64,000 bases of DNA from assembly GCA_024663395.1 (NCBI GenBank), contig JANFAH010000001.1:806001-870000 (forward strand), read 5' to 3'. Both the position numbers and the translations under genes were made by a program. Source of the DNA: Pisolithus tinctorius (lineage: Eukaryota > Basidiomycota > Agaricomycetes > Boletales > Pisolithaceae). The notes under the pieces are model-generated. The model was not told the origin of the DNA. It saw only the letters and a program-made list of their open reading frames with translations, and did no database searches. This document shows, piece by piece, positions 35,660-47,707 of this stretch (positions within the stretch are counted from its first letter, which is position 1; every line of letters begins with the position of its first letter).

Positions 35660-37529
35660 ATGGACCAATATGTTTTCACCTTTCCTCCCACCACCTTCGG
35701 CCCCGCAGGAGGTGATTCCGCATGTCCGACTCCAGGGTTCAACTCGTATAATTTCCGGAATCCGTCCGATGCGCCGTTCCCTCCCAACGCTGCACAATCG
35801 CCTCCACAGCCTTTGGAATTGCACAACCCATCCTATGGCTATCCTGCACTGGACCCCACTCTCTTAGCCATTTCCATCCCTCGGCTCGAGTCATCTCTGA
35901 CTTCGAGACCCGCCCTACCTTCATCTACTGCTCAAGTAACGGCGTCCGCACATGTCCCAATTTCTTGCACTGCGGTAGACCATCATCCGGACACCACGCC
36001 TGCCGAGACTGCCCATTCAAATGCTACCTCTGTCCCCGGCGTGACCACCTCTAGTACACATCCCAATAACGGCACACCCAACGTTTGCAACGGCGGAGTC
36101 TCGGTGGTTAAAGCGGCAGGCAACAAGTCCACTTGGGCTACCCGAAACCCTGGACGGCCAGTCATGCAGCCTCGTCAGCCACTCTCCGCTGTGGAGAAAG
36201 ATCATCGCAGCGCGCATGCGGCATCAAGGCAAATTTCTGCAGCACAACGGAGGGATCGTGACACGCTTCTGAACGATGCCATCCAGTCCCTAGCCAATGA
36301 GTTCGAAATGAAGGTACAGGCCGTTGCGACTACACATAACGTTACAAGTGAGAAGGTCAAGAAGCTCCTGGGCGGTCACAAATATTATCAGAACCCGCAC
36401 AGCACGCAACTGGCCAATGCCATTATTCACGACAAGGCAAACGAGGTTAATGAAGGTAATTTCCCACTCTGATGCTGTTATATTCCAGCTCTAACTCATG
36501 CATCACAGGTCGCGCTCGTGGGGAGAAGCTCTCCCTCCAACAGATTCGGGAGTTGGCAAGGGCGGACCCCAAATACCAGGACATGACTCAAGATGAAAAA
36601 GATGAATTGTTATGTGCCCTCACAGAATATCGCACTCTCAAGAACGTGAGTGTTCGCACTACAAATTCTGCAGCGGTGCGCGATGCACAGTCGACCTTGG
36701 AGCATGTTTTTAAAATAGTGAGTTCCGCGTTCTATTCTAATGATCATCAACTGAATTCCTATAGCTTGATGGACTTGCCCTTCGCACTGGAATATACGCA
36801 TGCCTCTTTGCCACTCGTGGACACGTCTACGACTCATCGCAGCCTTTCTGGTACGGAACTGATAATGTCATGGACTTTTGGGAGGATGTTATGGACCTCG
36901 AACCCAACGAAATCGTTCGTAAACTGGAACAGTGGGCATGCATGCATGGAAAAAGTAGGTCAAGAGTGGCATTAAATAGCTATTAAGTATTGAATTACGT
37001 TGTTCATACAGACATCGAGGAGCGCAACTCCGTAGAAGGCATGCAGCGAATGTGTGCCCGCATTCTTAATTCTGGTCTCCGTGAGTATTCGTTCTACCTT
37101 CTAACAGCTCCTGACATGCGCGTATACACAGGTGTTGTTGCCAAGAAAAAAATCCGAATCAACTTCGTCAATTTTGAGGTGGCCATCAAGGAGAAATACG
37201 GCATCGAGCTACTTGGGTGGCCGGAGAGTGTTCCGTTCCAGTCTCCTCGCGCCACTACAAATGCTGAACACCTCCGTACCCTTCGTGACGCGCTTAAAGC
37301 AGGTACATGTCGTTGGGCATACATGTCTATGCAACAACGTATGCAACACGTGGATCGACTTAAGGAACGACGAATTGCTGGGGAAGCGGTTGGAAAACCT
37401 CGCAAGAAGCGCTCCGATGCGGGCAGGAAACGCCGCCGCACAGCACCAGGCAAGGGGAAAGCTCCAAAAAGCGTCGCATTGATCGACTCGTCTTCGGAGG
37501 ACAACAGCTCCACGGAAGATGACGAGTAA
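35660..37529 (+). CDS. KDZ-linked hypothetical protein, copy 1 (five exons, 553 aa)
   Basis: Exons 35660-36455, 36509-36717, 36765-36954, 37012-37080 and 37132-37529 join in frame. The N-terminal half is Pro/Ser/Thr-rich (MDQYVFTFPPTTFGPAGG ...). Conserved-looking parts follow: LLNDAIQSLANEFEMKVQAV; KLSLQQIRELARADPKYQDM; DELLCALTEYRTLKN; then LALRTGIYACLFATRGHVYD, ILNSGL, and LRTLRDALKAGTCRW. The tail is a basic KKRSDAGRKRRR stretch that looks like a nuclear localisation signal, then acidic Ser-rich residues. I recognise the EYRTLKN / FATRGH / GTCRW pattern as a lineage-expanded basidiomycete family of unknown function. The start is the ATG nearest the conserved coding stretch; a longer frame from 35,348 exists. 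Confidence 0.7.
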
Positions 37530-37789
37530 TGAGATGTAAGTTTTTATCCACCCTACTTTAATACTTTGTCACGCACGCATTTTAACGCAGGATTTTCCGG
37601 TCGCTGTCAATGTAACGCACTTATATATCTTCCGAAAGTTATGCACAGTCACGCGCCGTAGATCAATTCATTCATGCATCCACTGCCCTTCTATATACAC
37701 TGTACGTCTGCGTGAAAATCCGATGTTTTTACAATATACAACAGTCGTGATACGCGTACTTGGTGAGGAGACTATGTCCAACGGTGTTT

Positions 37790-38666
37790 GCCGAACACAT
37801 GACAACTGGTGTGTCACCCAGTGCGATGCGGCTCTGGTAGCTTGATGCTTAGTACGTAGTATCCAGCAATAATCAATAATATGTTACAGAGCACTAGCTA
37901 GCCATGGGTACTATACGGCCATGAAAGTTCGATGTTTGTGCGTTGTCTTGTTGTTGAGATATGTGAGCTCGCTGTCGACAACGGCGACGAGAGGGCACGT
38001 GTGTGGGAAGTACAGGTGGGCGTTGATGACAAATCCCAGTGCGATGCGGCACGGCTCTGGTAGCTTAGTACAGCGATCATCAATAATATGTTACAGAGCA
38101 CTAGCTAGACATGGGTACTATACGGCCGTGAAAGTCCGACGTTTGTGCGTTGTGTAGTTGTTGAGATATGCGAGTTCGCTGTCGGCAACGGCGACGAGAG
38201 GTGTCGGGGATGACGCGTCACGTGCGTGGGAAGTACGGGTGGTGTGTTGATGACAAATCCTAGTGCGACGTGGCACAGCTGTGGTAGCTTAGTACATAGT
38301 ATCTAGTGGTAATTAATAATATGTTACAGAATGCTAGCTAGACATGAGTACTATACGGCCGTGAAAGTCCGATGCTTGTACGTTGTGTAGTTGTTGAGAT
38401 ATGCGAGCTCGCTGTCGACAATGGCGACGAGAGGTGTCGGGGATGACGCGTCACGTGCGTGGGAAGCATCGGCGGGGCGCTGATGACAAATCCCAGTGCT
38501 CCTGGTGTGGCTCAGGTAGATTAGTGGCTCTTAATCTTTTTAAGTACTCTACGGTATTCAATAATTATTCATTGAGGGGGAAAACACCTCAAATGCCTTG
38601 TCTTAGACCGACATCAAAACAGCAATGTTGTGTCTAATTAGATTATATAAGTGGGAGTATCAGGTG
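37790..38666 (-). repeat. KDZ copy 1 right terminal repeat with ~230-bp subrepeats
   Basis: Inverted partner of 28,144-28,975. It holds about four tandem units (near 37,807, 38,022, 38,247 and 38,480), one more than the left end, then the terminal CAGGTG at 38,661-38,666. Confidence 0.85.
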
Positions 38667-38674
38667 CTATATGC
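38667..38674. repeat. 8-bp KDZ flank CTATATGC (exchanged target duplication)
   Basis: Immediately follows KDZ copy 1. It equals the reverse complement of GCATATAG at 54,858-54,865, which follows copy 2. Confidence 0.85.
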
Positions 38675-39244
38675 GCATACAACTAACCTTGTTTGCCATT
38701 GTAGTGAGTCCATCTGAAGGTTCTACACACGACAAACATGAGCACTTCATCCCTGATAACCTGGTTGATGAGGTGAATGAGCATGGATACAGAGGCTTGG
38801 AAGTCACCATTGTGGATGAGGATGGAGACAGTGTCAGTGGTTCAGATGACGAACATGTGTTGGGAGGACTTGGGGGTGGAGAGAACCCGGAGAAGAATGG
38901 AATTCGAACTTTAGGAGATCATCATCTGGCTACACCTAGTACACCACCCTCGCTATCTAGCTAGACCTGATAAGCTACCCTCGATGTCTAGCAGTACTCA
39001 GCAAGTTCGTCCGTTCACTTTGGTTGCTCTTACTAGGCTTAACGAGGGCCTGCAAGGGCATGCAAGTCACACCGGGTTCTGCCGGGCTTTGCTAGACACT
39101 GCTGGATTTGGACGCATTTGCTGATGGTCTATCTAACTGCCTTATTACCATCACTCCTGGGGATCTCAGGCGTATACCCCTGACATGATCCTGCTGCGGA
39201 GCTGGCATAGCTTTGTACACCTCCTGGGTATTGTAACCACGACG
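38675..39244. other. Gene-poor stretch; relics
   Basis: A short acidic plus-strand frame (38,671-38,964, VDEVNEHGYRGLEVTIVDED) has no recognised family and may be a transposon relic. From 39,125 the sequence matches the complement of about 62,260-62,372, the start of a segmental-duplication unit. Confidence 0.4.
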
Positions 39245-40083
39245 ATGCTGTCCCTCGACGAAGAGGTCCGACTGTACACCACCAACGCAGAACGGGAGAG
39301 ATACTCTCTTCTAGCTACGCTCTTCGGTATTGTAGTCACACTGGACTTTCTGGAACGCGCATATGTCCGTGATTCAATTACTTCTGCTGAGTGAGTCCCA
39401 CCACTATTTACCCATTCAATCGATCCTATCGGTTGGTTCAATGTGGAGCTCGTACACACTGAGATATACGACGAGAGGTACTCGCCGGCATGCACGAGGT
39501 TGTTGTCGCAGTATATGACGATGCTCAAGTTGGTCAAGGATTCCATCCCGATGATCGAGGAGTTCATGACCTTCTCCTCTTTCTCCTTGCTCACCCTTTG
39601 TTTTGATCTTGTTCTGTACGTGTGGCGATGACATAGCTCAATATGCCTGCTGCGTTGCACAGGATCAAGGTAGGGGTACCCGCTATGGTGGAACATGCAA
39701 GCGAGGCTGGTCCGGAGACTGGAAAATGGATAGCTGACACGACACAGGTACGGAGATCCTTTGATACTCTGCTCACTTATTTCCCACTTCTCCACGTCTC
39801 ACTGCACGCTCGATCTTTGCACTAAACACGTAACGCACAGAACTTCATAACCTTCATGGACGCACTCAAGTTACATTTATGTGCAAAAGATTAGCTGCAT
39901 CCTATCCCTCAAGAACTCGTTACGGGGTACGCGAGGTTTAAAGGGAGCAAGGAATGGGAGGGAAGAAGTCGCATGATCAGGTGGAAAGGGCTCTCAGAAT
40001 CGTTCTTTAATTCGTCCTTCACACACCTCACTCGCATGCACGAAAAGGTTGATCACCCTCAATGGGATGAAAGCCTCGGAAGA
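39245..40083 (+). pseudogene. VPS28: VPS28 (ESCRT-I subunit) pseudogene, middle copy
   Basis: VPS28 is a core ESCRT-I subunit acting at endosomes. Exon 1 (39245-39390) encodes MLSLDEEVRLYTTNAERERY and TLFGIVVTLDFLERAYVRD. Exon 2 from 39478 continues YSPACTRLLSQYMTMLKLVK. Later exons give PAALHRIKVGVPAMVEH and, from 39841, NFITFMDALKLHLCAKD followed by TAG at 39892-39894, where the right-edge copy has CAG (Gln). A splice donor at about 39,984 is also lost (ggaaagg instead of ggtaagt), and similarity ends at ~40,083, before the C-terminal exons. Confidence 0.88.
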
Positions 40084-40447
40084 GGTCGAGCACACTATGC
40101 TGACGTGTCCCATCGCAAATAAGCGCTCCCTGTCGTTCAATGGAGGGACCTGGATCAGATATGTACTGCTTTTTGATGCGATAGCTGGGTGAGCCTCCCG
40201 AAGTCCAACTGTTTGGACTTCTTACCAAACACTTCCTCACATGCCAAGTCATCTTGAGCGCGCTCCAAAGAAGGAACTGAAAAGCATATCCACCTTGCAA
40301 CGAAGTTCATATCACATTCTCAAGCGCGAAGTTACCATGTACTCCGCTCATCCCCACCGTTCCACAGGTGCTGGAGAAACGAGGATCATGCACATGGATC
40401 TCCATATGACCGTCTGCCAGCGTACGCCTAATCCCGCAATAAGAAAA

Positions 40448-40455
40448 TATATAAA
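40448..40455 (+). promoter_or_regulatory. TATA box of the cerato-platanin gene
   Basis: TATATAAA, about 110 bp upstream of the ATG at 40,565, on the same strand. A plausible core promoter for a 5' UTR of ~80 nt; assigned by position only. Confidence 0.5.
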
Positions 40456-40564
40456 GGCATCGATGACTTGATACTGTACCAGTCTCGTGCCTCTGTCGGT
40501 CTGCCAGGCCTAATTCCTCATCCGACCTCATCCCTGCGACAGAGACAATTGCCATCCACAGGCA

Positions 40565-40987
40565 ATGCTGTACCTCTACTTCACTTTTACTTTCTTCCTC
40601 TCCATGCCTGTTCTCGGGCAAATGTTCACTTTTCTCGCCTATGACGCCATCTACGGCGATGCTAGTTGTCCCCTCTCCAGTCTCGCCTGCTCTGATGGGT
40701 CCAACGGACTCGAAAGCAATGGGTACACCACCCTTAGCTCTTTCTCCAACTTCCCTTACCTCGGGGGTGCACCAACCATCGCAAACTGGAATGACGCTAA
40801 CTGCGGCAAATGTTATGCCATCACATATGCAAAGAACACTATCAATGTCCTTGCGCTGGATGTGTCGAAGGATGGGTTTACGGTGTCACCCCAGGCGATG
40901 AACGTACTGACGAACGGGCAGGTGAGCGTGTTAGGGAGAGTGGAGGTCACTGCCGTTGAGGTGCCTGCCAGTGAATGTGGCTTGTGA
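40565..40987 (+). CDS. Cerato-platanin family secreted protein (140 aa)
   Basis: Cerato-platanins are small secreted fungal proteins with an expansin-like barrel fold that act at the cell wall and can elicit plant defence. The first ~18 residues form a hydrophobic signal peptide (cleavage expected after VLG). The mature part shows YDAIYGDAS, CSDGSNGL, FPYLGGAPTIANWNDANCG, LDVSKDGFTVSPQAMNVL and a terminal ECGL. The four conserved cysteines are at about residues 42, 80, 83 and 138; an extra one is at 35. The length is normal, there is no stop or frameshift, and no intron is needed. The gene lies between the KDZ copies, in the segment inferred to have been inverted. A partial copy is at 62,661-62,860. 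Confidence 0.85.
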   Translation: MLYLYFTFTFFLSMPVLGQMFTFLAYDAIYGDASCPLSSLACSDGSNGLESNGYTTLSSFSNFPYLGGAPTIANWNDANCGKCYAITYAKNTINVLALDVSKDGFTVSPQAMNVLTNGQVSVLGRVEVTAVEVPASECGL

Positions 40988-41411
40988 GGATGGGATGTGA
41001 CGGCGCAGTTAACCTTGCAAGTGGTATGTTAGCAGGGATCAGCATTAAAGGACCTTGTCTGTATTTCTTGGCGGTGTATCGAGTTCTGGACATGGACCCG
41101 TTGGGCTTCTTGTTATATCTTCACTTGGACAACTTGTACCAGGACGTTGTCGGTACCTTTATCGGTACTGTGGACTTGATTCCTGGTTTGTATAACACCT
41201 AGGCGCCTGCTTCTACTTCTGAGAAACATTTTCAATGCAGATTCTCATCGATCGTTCGTACGCATGGTCCGCAGGTGGGTGTTGTCCCAAATTCTCGTTC
41301 GATTCGTTGCAAAGATCATCACAAAGAGAACGATCGAACATTACGGTGGATATGAACTTGCCTTAATAGATCTTCAGTGCTTAGTCAAATACAAAACGAG
41401 CCACATTGATG

Positions 41412-42571
41412 AACTATGGAAAGCCGGACAATCATGCTCGAATAAGGAAAATCCAACGGCAAAATGCCCAACTCAAAATGGAAAAGGCCGACGGCGGACC
41501 TCGATCACTCCAAGTACTTTTTTTTTTTTGCCATCGTCGTAATGAAAAATGAAAAAACACGTTTGTTGAAGTACTTTTTTTTTTTGCCATCATCATATTA
41601 AAAAAAGAAAAAACACCTTTTGTCAAACATGTGACTGCATTTCCTACGTATCTATAATTGCAGTCTCAATGCCGTCTCCTCATCATAGCCAACAAGAAGT
41701 TCCCCTCAGCAACAGATCTGTCCTAGCTCAACCGCCCCCCCGACATCGTGCGTTGCTTTTGTGCATACCTCGTGACTGGGTGGTCAGGTTAGTGCAGTTC
41801 CCTTTTTTCTGCACTCTTAGAGGTGTGCCCTACAATCTCCCAGTGTTTTTTGTTGATCCCCCCAGCTGTTCTCGTTCAGGCGACTCTCCTGTCCCCACCA
41901 TTGAGGACTTGAGATCGTATCCGATCACCTGTTTCTCCGCCGTTCCTCTCGCTTTACCCTTCCTGGGGATACATTTTTCATCCGTTTCTGCGCAGCCACT
42001 GTTGATATATGCCTGTTTTTGTATTCAGGGGGTGGTGAGGCAACTTTGGGTATAGTTCTGGACTGGGTGGTCGAAATGGCGTGGTTCCTGTTTCTGGTGT
42101 ACGTCTGCGGGTTCCCTATCATCTGCCGTAATTTGGTGTTGATCCCCCCAGTTGTTGTCACTGGAGGGTCTCCACAAACTGGTCACCCACAGGTGGTTCC
42201 ACAGAGTGAGATTGCCTGTAGCAATTGAGGATAATGTCAATGTCAGATAAGTTGCATAAGTCAAAATATACTAATGGTTAGAGTGAAGAAATGAGGCTGA
42301 TCTGTATCATCTCTTTAGAAGAAGAACATATCCATGCCCTGCAAAAACTTGAGCATGATGAGGAAGAGATTGATAGCACAGATGACATGGAGGTGCCAGG
42401 TGCGTTCCTCTGGGTGGATTGCTTTTCTGATGTTGGTTCAGACAATGAAGCAAGTGATGTCGAGGTGAGTCTGTGAATTCTTTACCTATGGCTATGAAAT
42501 CTACTACATACTTTTCATTGGCTGCTGATACTATTCCATTTGACCCATATGTACAATGCTGTCATTAGTAT
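41412..42571 (+). mobile_element. Internally deleted derivative of the alpha-kinase/integrase element
   Basis: 41,412-41,720 matches 19,650-19,985 (terminal repeat plus two subterminal units). 42,175-42,250 matches about 20,012-20,093, then joins sequence like 25,770-25,910, then 27,770-27,880. About 450 bp (41,720-42,170) are unique. It shows the parent can yield non-autonomous copies, and locates which pieces were lost. The 3' end is interrupted by KDZ copy 2. Confidence 0.75.
42564..42571. repeat. 8-bp KDZ flank ATTAGTAT
   Basis: Directly precedes KDZ copy 2; it is the reverse complement of the flank to the left of copy 1 (28,136-28,143). Confidence 0.85.
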
Positions 42572-43708
42572 CACCTGATACTCCCACTTATATAATCTAA
42601 TTAGACACAACATTGCTGTTTTGATGTCAGTCTAAGACAAGGCATTTGAGGTGTTTTCCCCCTCAATGAATAATTATTGAATACCGTAGAGTACTTAAAA
42701 AGATTAAGAGCCACTAATCTACCTGAGCCACACCAGGCGCACTGGGATTTGTCATCAGCGCCCCGCCGATGCTTCCCACGCACGTGACGCGTCATCCCCG
42801 ACACCTCTCGTCGCCATTGTCGACAGCGAGCTTGCATATCTCAACAACTACACAACGTACAAGCATCGGACTTTCACGGCCGTATAGTACTCATGTCTAG
42901 CTAGCATTCTGTAACATATTATTAATTACCACTAGATACTATGTACTAAGCTACCAGAGCTGTGCCGCGTCGCACTAGGATTTGTCATCAACACACCACC
43001 CGTACTTCCCACGCACGTGACGCGTCATCCCCGACACCTCTCGTCGCCGTTGCCGACAGCGAACTCGCATATCTCAACAACTACACAACACACAAACGTC
43101 GGACTTTCACGGCCGTATAGTACCCATGTCTAGCTAGTGCTCTGTAACATATTATTGATGATCGCTGTACTAAGCTACCAGAGCCGTGCCGCATCGCACT
43201 GGGATTTGTCATCAACGCCCACCTGTACTTCCCACACACGTGCCCTCTCGTCGCCGTTGTCGACAGCGAGCTCACATATCTCAACAACAAGACAACGCAC
43301 AAACATCGAACTTTCATGGCCGTATAGTACCCATGGCTAGCTAGTGCTCTGTAACATATTATTGATTATTGCTGGATACTACGTACTAAGCATCAAGCTA
43401 CCAGAGCCGCATCGCACTGGGTGACACACCAGTTGTCATGTGTTCGGCAAACACCGTTGGACATAGTCTCCTCACCAAGTACGCGTATCACGACTGTTGT
43501 ATATTGTAAAAACATCGGATTTTCACGCAGACGTACAGTGTATATAGAAGGGCAGTGGATGCATGAATGAATTGATCTACGGCGCGTGACTGTGCATAAC
43601 TTTCGGAAGATATATAAGTGCGTTACATTGACAGCGACCGGAAAATCCTGCGTTAAAATGCGTGCGTGACAAAGTATTAAAGTAGGGTGGATAAAAACTT
43701 ACATCTCA

Positions 43709-45578
43709 TTACTCGTCATCTTCCGTGGAGCTGTTGTCCTCCGAAGACGAGTCGATCAATGCGACGCTTTTTGGAGCTTTCCCCTTGCCTGGTGCTGTGC
43801 GGCGGCGTTTCCTGCCCGCATCGGAGCGCTTCTTGCGAGGTTTTCCAACCGCTTCCCCAGCAATTCGTCGTTCCTTAAGTCGATCCACGTGTTGCATACG
43901 TTGTTGCATAGACATGTATGCCCAACGACATGTACCTGCTTTAAGCGCGTCACGAAGGGTACGGAGGTGTTCAGCATTTGTAGTGGCGCGAGGAGACTGG
44001 AACGGAACACTCTCCGGCCACCCAAGTAGCTCGATGCCGTATTTCTCCTTGATGGCCACCTCAAAATTGACGAAGTTGATTCGGATTTTTTTCTTGGCAA
44101 CAACACCTGTGTATACGCGCATGTCAGGAGCTGTTAGAAGGTAGAACGAATACTCACGGAGACCAGAATTAAGAATGCGGGCACACATTCGCTGCATGCC
44201 TTCTACGGAGTTGCGCTCCTCGATGTCTGTATGAACAACGTAATTCAATACTTAATAGCTATTTAATGCCACTCTTGACCTACTTTTTCCATGCATGCAT
44301 GCCCACTGTTCCAGTTTACGAACGATTTCGTTGGGTTCGAGGTCCATAACATCCTCCCAAAAGTCCATGACATTATCAGTTCCGTACCAGAAAGGCTGCG
44401 ATGAGTCGTAGACGTGTCCACGAGTGGCAAAGAGGCATGCGTATATTCCAGTGCGAAGGGCAAGTCCATCAAGCTATAGGAATTCAGTTGATGATCATTA
44501 GAATAGAACGCGGAACTCACTATTTTAAAAACATGCTCCAAGGTCGACTGTGCATCGCGCACCGCTGCAGAATTTGTAGTGCGAACACTCACGTTCTTGA
44601 GAGTGCGATATTCTGTGAGGGCACATAACAATTCATCTTTTTCATCTTGAGTCATGTCCTGGTATTTGGGGTCCGCCCTTGCCAACTCCCGAATCTGTTG
44701 GAGGGAGAGCTTCTCCCCACGAGCGCGACCTGTGATGCATGAGTTAGAGCTGGAATATAACAGCATCAGAGTGGGAAATTACCTTCATTAACCTCGTTTG
44801 CCTTGTCGTGAATAATGGCATTGGCCAGTTGCGTGCTGTGCGGGTTCTGATAATATTTGTGACCGCCCAGGAGCTTCTTGACCTTCTCACTTGTAACGTT
44901 ATGTGTAGTCGCAACGGCCTGTACCTTCATTTCGAACTCATTGGCTAGGGACTGGATGGCATCGTTCAGAAGCGTGTCACGATCCCTCCGTTGTGCTGCA
45001 GAAATTTGCCTTGATGCCGCATGCGCGCTGCGATGATCTTTCTCCACAGCGGAGAGTGGCTGACGAGGCTGCATGACTGGCCGTCCAGGGTTTCGGGTAG
45101 CCCAAGTGGACTTGTTGCCTGCCGCTTTAACCACCGAGACTCCGCCGTTGCAAACGTTGGGTGTGCCGTTATTGGGATGTGTACTAGAGGTGGTCACGCC
45201 GGGGACAGAGGTAGCATTTGAATGGGCAGTCTCGGCAGGCGTGGTGTCCGGATGATGGTCTACCGCAGTGCAAGAAATTGGGACATGTGCGGACGCCGTT
45301 ACTTGAGCAGTAGATGAAGGTAGGGCGGGTCTCGAAGTCAGAGATGACTCGAGCCGAGGGATGGAAATGGCTAAGAGAGTGGGGTCCAGTGCAGGATAGC
45401 CATAGGATGGGTTGTGCAATTCCAAAGGCTGTGGAGGCGATTGTGCAGCGTTGGGAGGGAACGGCGCATCGGACGGATTCCGGAAATTATACGAGTTGAA
45501 CCCTGGAGTCGGACATGCGGAATCACCTCCTGCGGGGCCGAAGGTGGTGGGAGGAAAGGTGAAAACATATTGGTCCAT
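43709..45578 (-). CDS. KDZ-linked hypothetical protein, copy 2
   Basis: Mirror of 35,660-37,529 with the same five-exon structure; no difference in the encoded frames was seen. The duplicate keeps the basic tail and the LRTLRDALKAGTCRW motif. Confidence 0.7.
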
Positions 45579-46320
45579 GCTGTAGGTAGAGCATCGAGGC
45601 GCGAAGTCTATAGTATTGCTGCACGTCTCCAAATCCTGGAAAATAAAATAAAAATTTGACAGCGTGATATTGAGCGGATGACATTGGTGTACTCTGTCAT
45701 TAGGACGATCAGGTACGATATATACAACTCGATATAAGACCATGTGGACCTGTGGGGGCATCAGCATGATACAATAATATACTAGAGGCGATGTGAGTAA
45801 CGGGCTATTGATAACACTTGCCGTGGATGAAGCCGATACCCTGCTGTCAACTCGCCAAAGTTGAGTGGGCACTAGTATGGCCGCCATCACATCGTAATAT
45901 CTGCATTAATGGGAACCGTCTAATCAGCATTTTGTTTTCTGTATGATACAATGAATGCAATTACCGCAGAGCTCGGGGAAATTTGGATAGACGGGTTTGG
46001 ACGATCGCGTGGAAGTCCATACAATAGAACTCTGGATAAAAAGACCATTAATTCAGCTATGCTAGAAAAGATTTCAGTACCTGGATCCTTCTACGGCGAC
46101 TTAGGCCAACAGTCAGAGATGACAGACCCCGAGACACACGACAATGGTCATGTGACCAGGAGAAATTTCTTGAGTCCGAACGTCACGCGTCAAGCCTAAG
46201 TATCTCTGTAATCTGCTTCCTCCCAAGTCGCACCAGGTAAGTTTTGTATATTACCCTTAGTATCCGTGTAAACTAAACCCAACATCCCTTTCCCATAGCT
46301 AGCGTCTTCATGTTCGTACA

Positions 46321-47101
46321 TGGGAGCCACACGCACTGCGAGGAAGCAAGATAAGCAACGCGCAGCCACTGAGCGCTGGCTATCAAAGCCGGGGTACAGA
46401 ATATTTTTATTACCTCCCTTTATACTGTATATAACTCATGTTTTCAGAGTGCAAGAAGAGCAGAGGGAGAAAGCAAGACTTCGTGCTGCCAGGTAGGTCG
46501 GCTGGTATGATTGATCCTGTCTATCAATGGTGATCGATCTACACTCGTAGGAACAGGACCAAGTAAGCACCTTCTCCAGATATTTCGACATATTAACTCT
46601 GTTATTAGGAAGCTTGTCACAGAGAGTGAAGATACCACCCACAACCCAACACCGACCAGCGCAGTTGGAGCGTCCCCGGACCCAGAGCCCAACTCGTACC
46701 TACACCCTTCGGCACTTTCGGAACCCCCTCCACTCGAGAAGGTCAGGCAACTCATTGCCGACTGGCAATCTGAATGGGGCACGGAGTCAACATGGCCGAA
46801 GAAGTTCCATGATCAACTTAGGCATGCACAGGGCAGGGGCCGACTTGCAACTGACTCGTTCTTTTCACAATGTGAGGCCCACGTTGAAGAAGGGAGACGG
46901 CTTGTTTGGATTTTGAGGAATATTGCATGCAAAGGTTTCAGGGGTATGGGGTACAGAGCTGCAGACTTGTACGAACAAGTGTTTGACTTGCTCACATCTT
47001 TATTGACTGAACTACGCTTTTTCGAAGTCAAATTAGACGACTATGCACCTATATCCCCCTTGTCTCGAATCTCCGAAGCTCGTTACTACTTTACTGTCTA
47101 G
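46321..47101 (+). CDS. Hypothetical protein, KDZ copy 2 (four exons)
   Basis: Mirror of 34,137-34,917. On this strand the exon joins are easy to follow: CCGGG|gtacag...tttcag|AGTG, then GCCAG|gtaggt...tcgtag|GAAC, then CCAA|gtaagc...attag|GAAG. The frame runs to the stop at 47,101. Family unknown. Confidence 0.6.
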
Positions 47102-47707
47102 CCCGTTCATCATACAAACTATGTCTATATATTCCTCGCCCGATATCTGAAGTGTCAGCTCCCTCAACTCCCCCCTTGTCCGGGGTCTCGCTATTACCTC
47201 TCTATGTAGTACTTTTGCATACAATTCATGTCTAAACATTCCCGTGCTTGAAATCTGGTTTGTAAAATTAGTGATTCAAATTACAGGAGACGTGTATTGG
47301 GTTGTGGTGATAGCGAACATGATAGCGAATCCATTCGCTATCAGAGAGTATTCACTACTGGTATCTTCGAAAACATACCCTATCGGCGTACGCGTGACGC
47401 CTTTGCCGTCGTTAGCTCATATACTATCTAGCGGTCATTGTCCGATACCTGGACATTACATGATATATTGTGGAAATTGCATAGCACTGATTTACCTTAT
47501 CGAATTCCTCAATGTCGCGTGGACACAAATGTTGGGTCACAATGTGTAGACTACAATACACTCGTTCACACACTACACTGTGTTCATGCAACACTGGCGT
47601 GTACAATCACCAATGTCGCGTGCGCACCAATTTCGGGTCACAGTGTAGACTACAGTACGCTCATTCACATATATGATCACCTAAGACTTCAATTCAAGAT
47701 GTTGCGG

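Larger units (their letters stand above)
28144..38666 (+). mobile_element. KDZ (Kyakuja-type) DNA transposon, copy 1 (10.5 kb)
   Basis: Terminal inverted repeats begin CACCTGATACTCCCACTTAT and end with its complement at 38,666. The element carries four genes: a KDZ transposase (minus), an RNase H1 N-terminal-like gene (plus), a hypothetical gene (minus) and a second hypothetical gene (plus). An inverted second copy lies at 42,572-54,857. KDZ (Kyakuja-Dileera-Zisupton) transposons are expanded in mushroom-forming fungi, sometimes beside TET/JBP oxygenase genes; none is present here. The 8-bp flanks at the two ends differ from each other and match those of copy 2. Confidence 0.9.
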
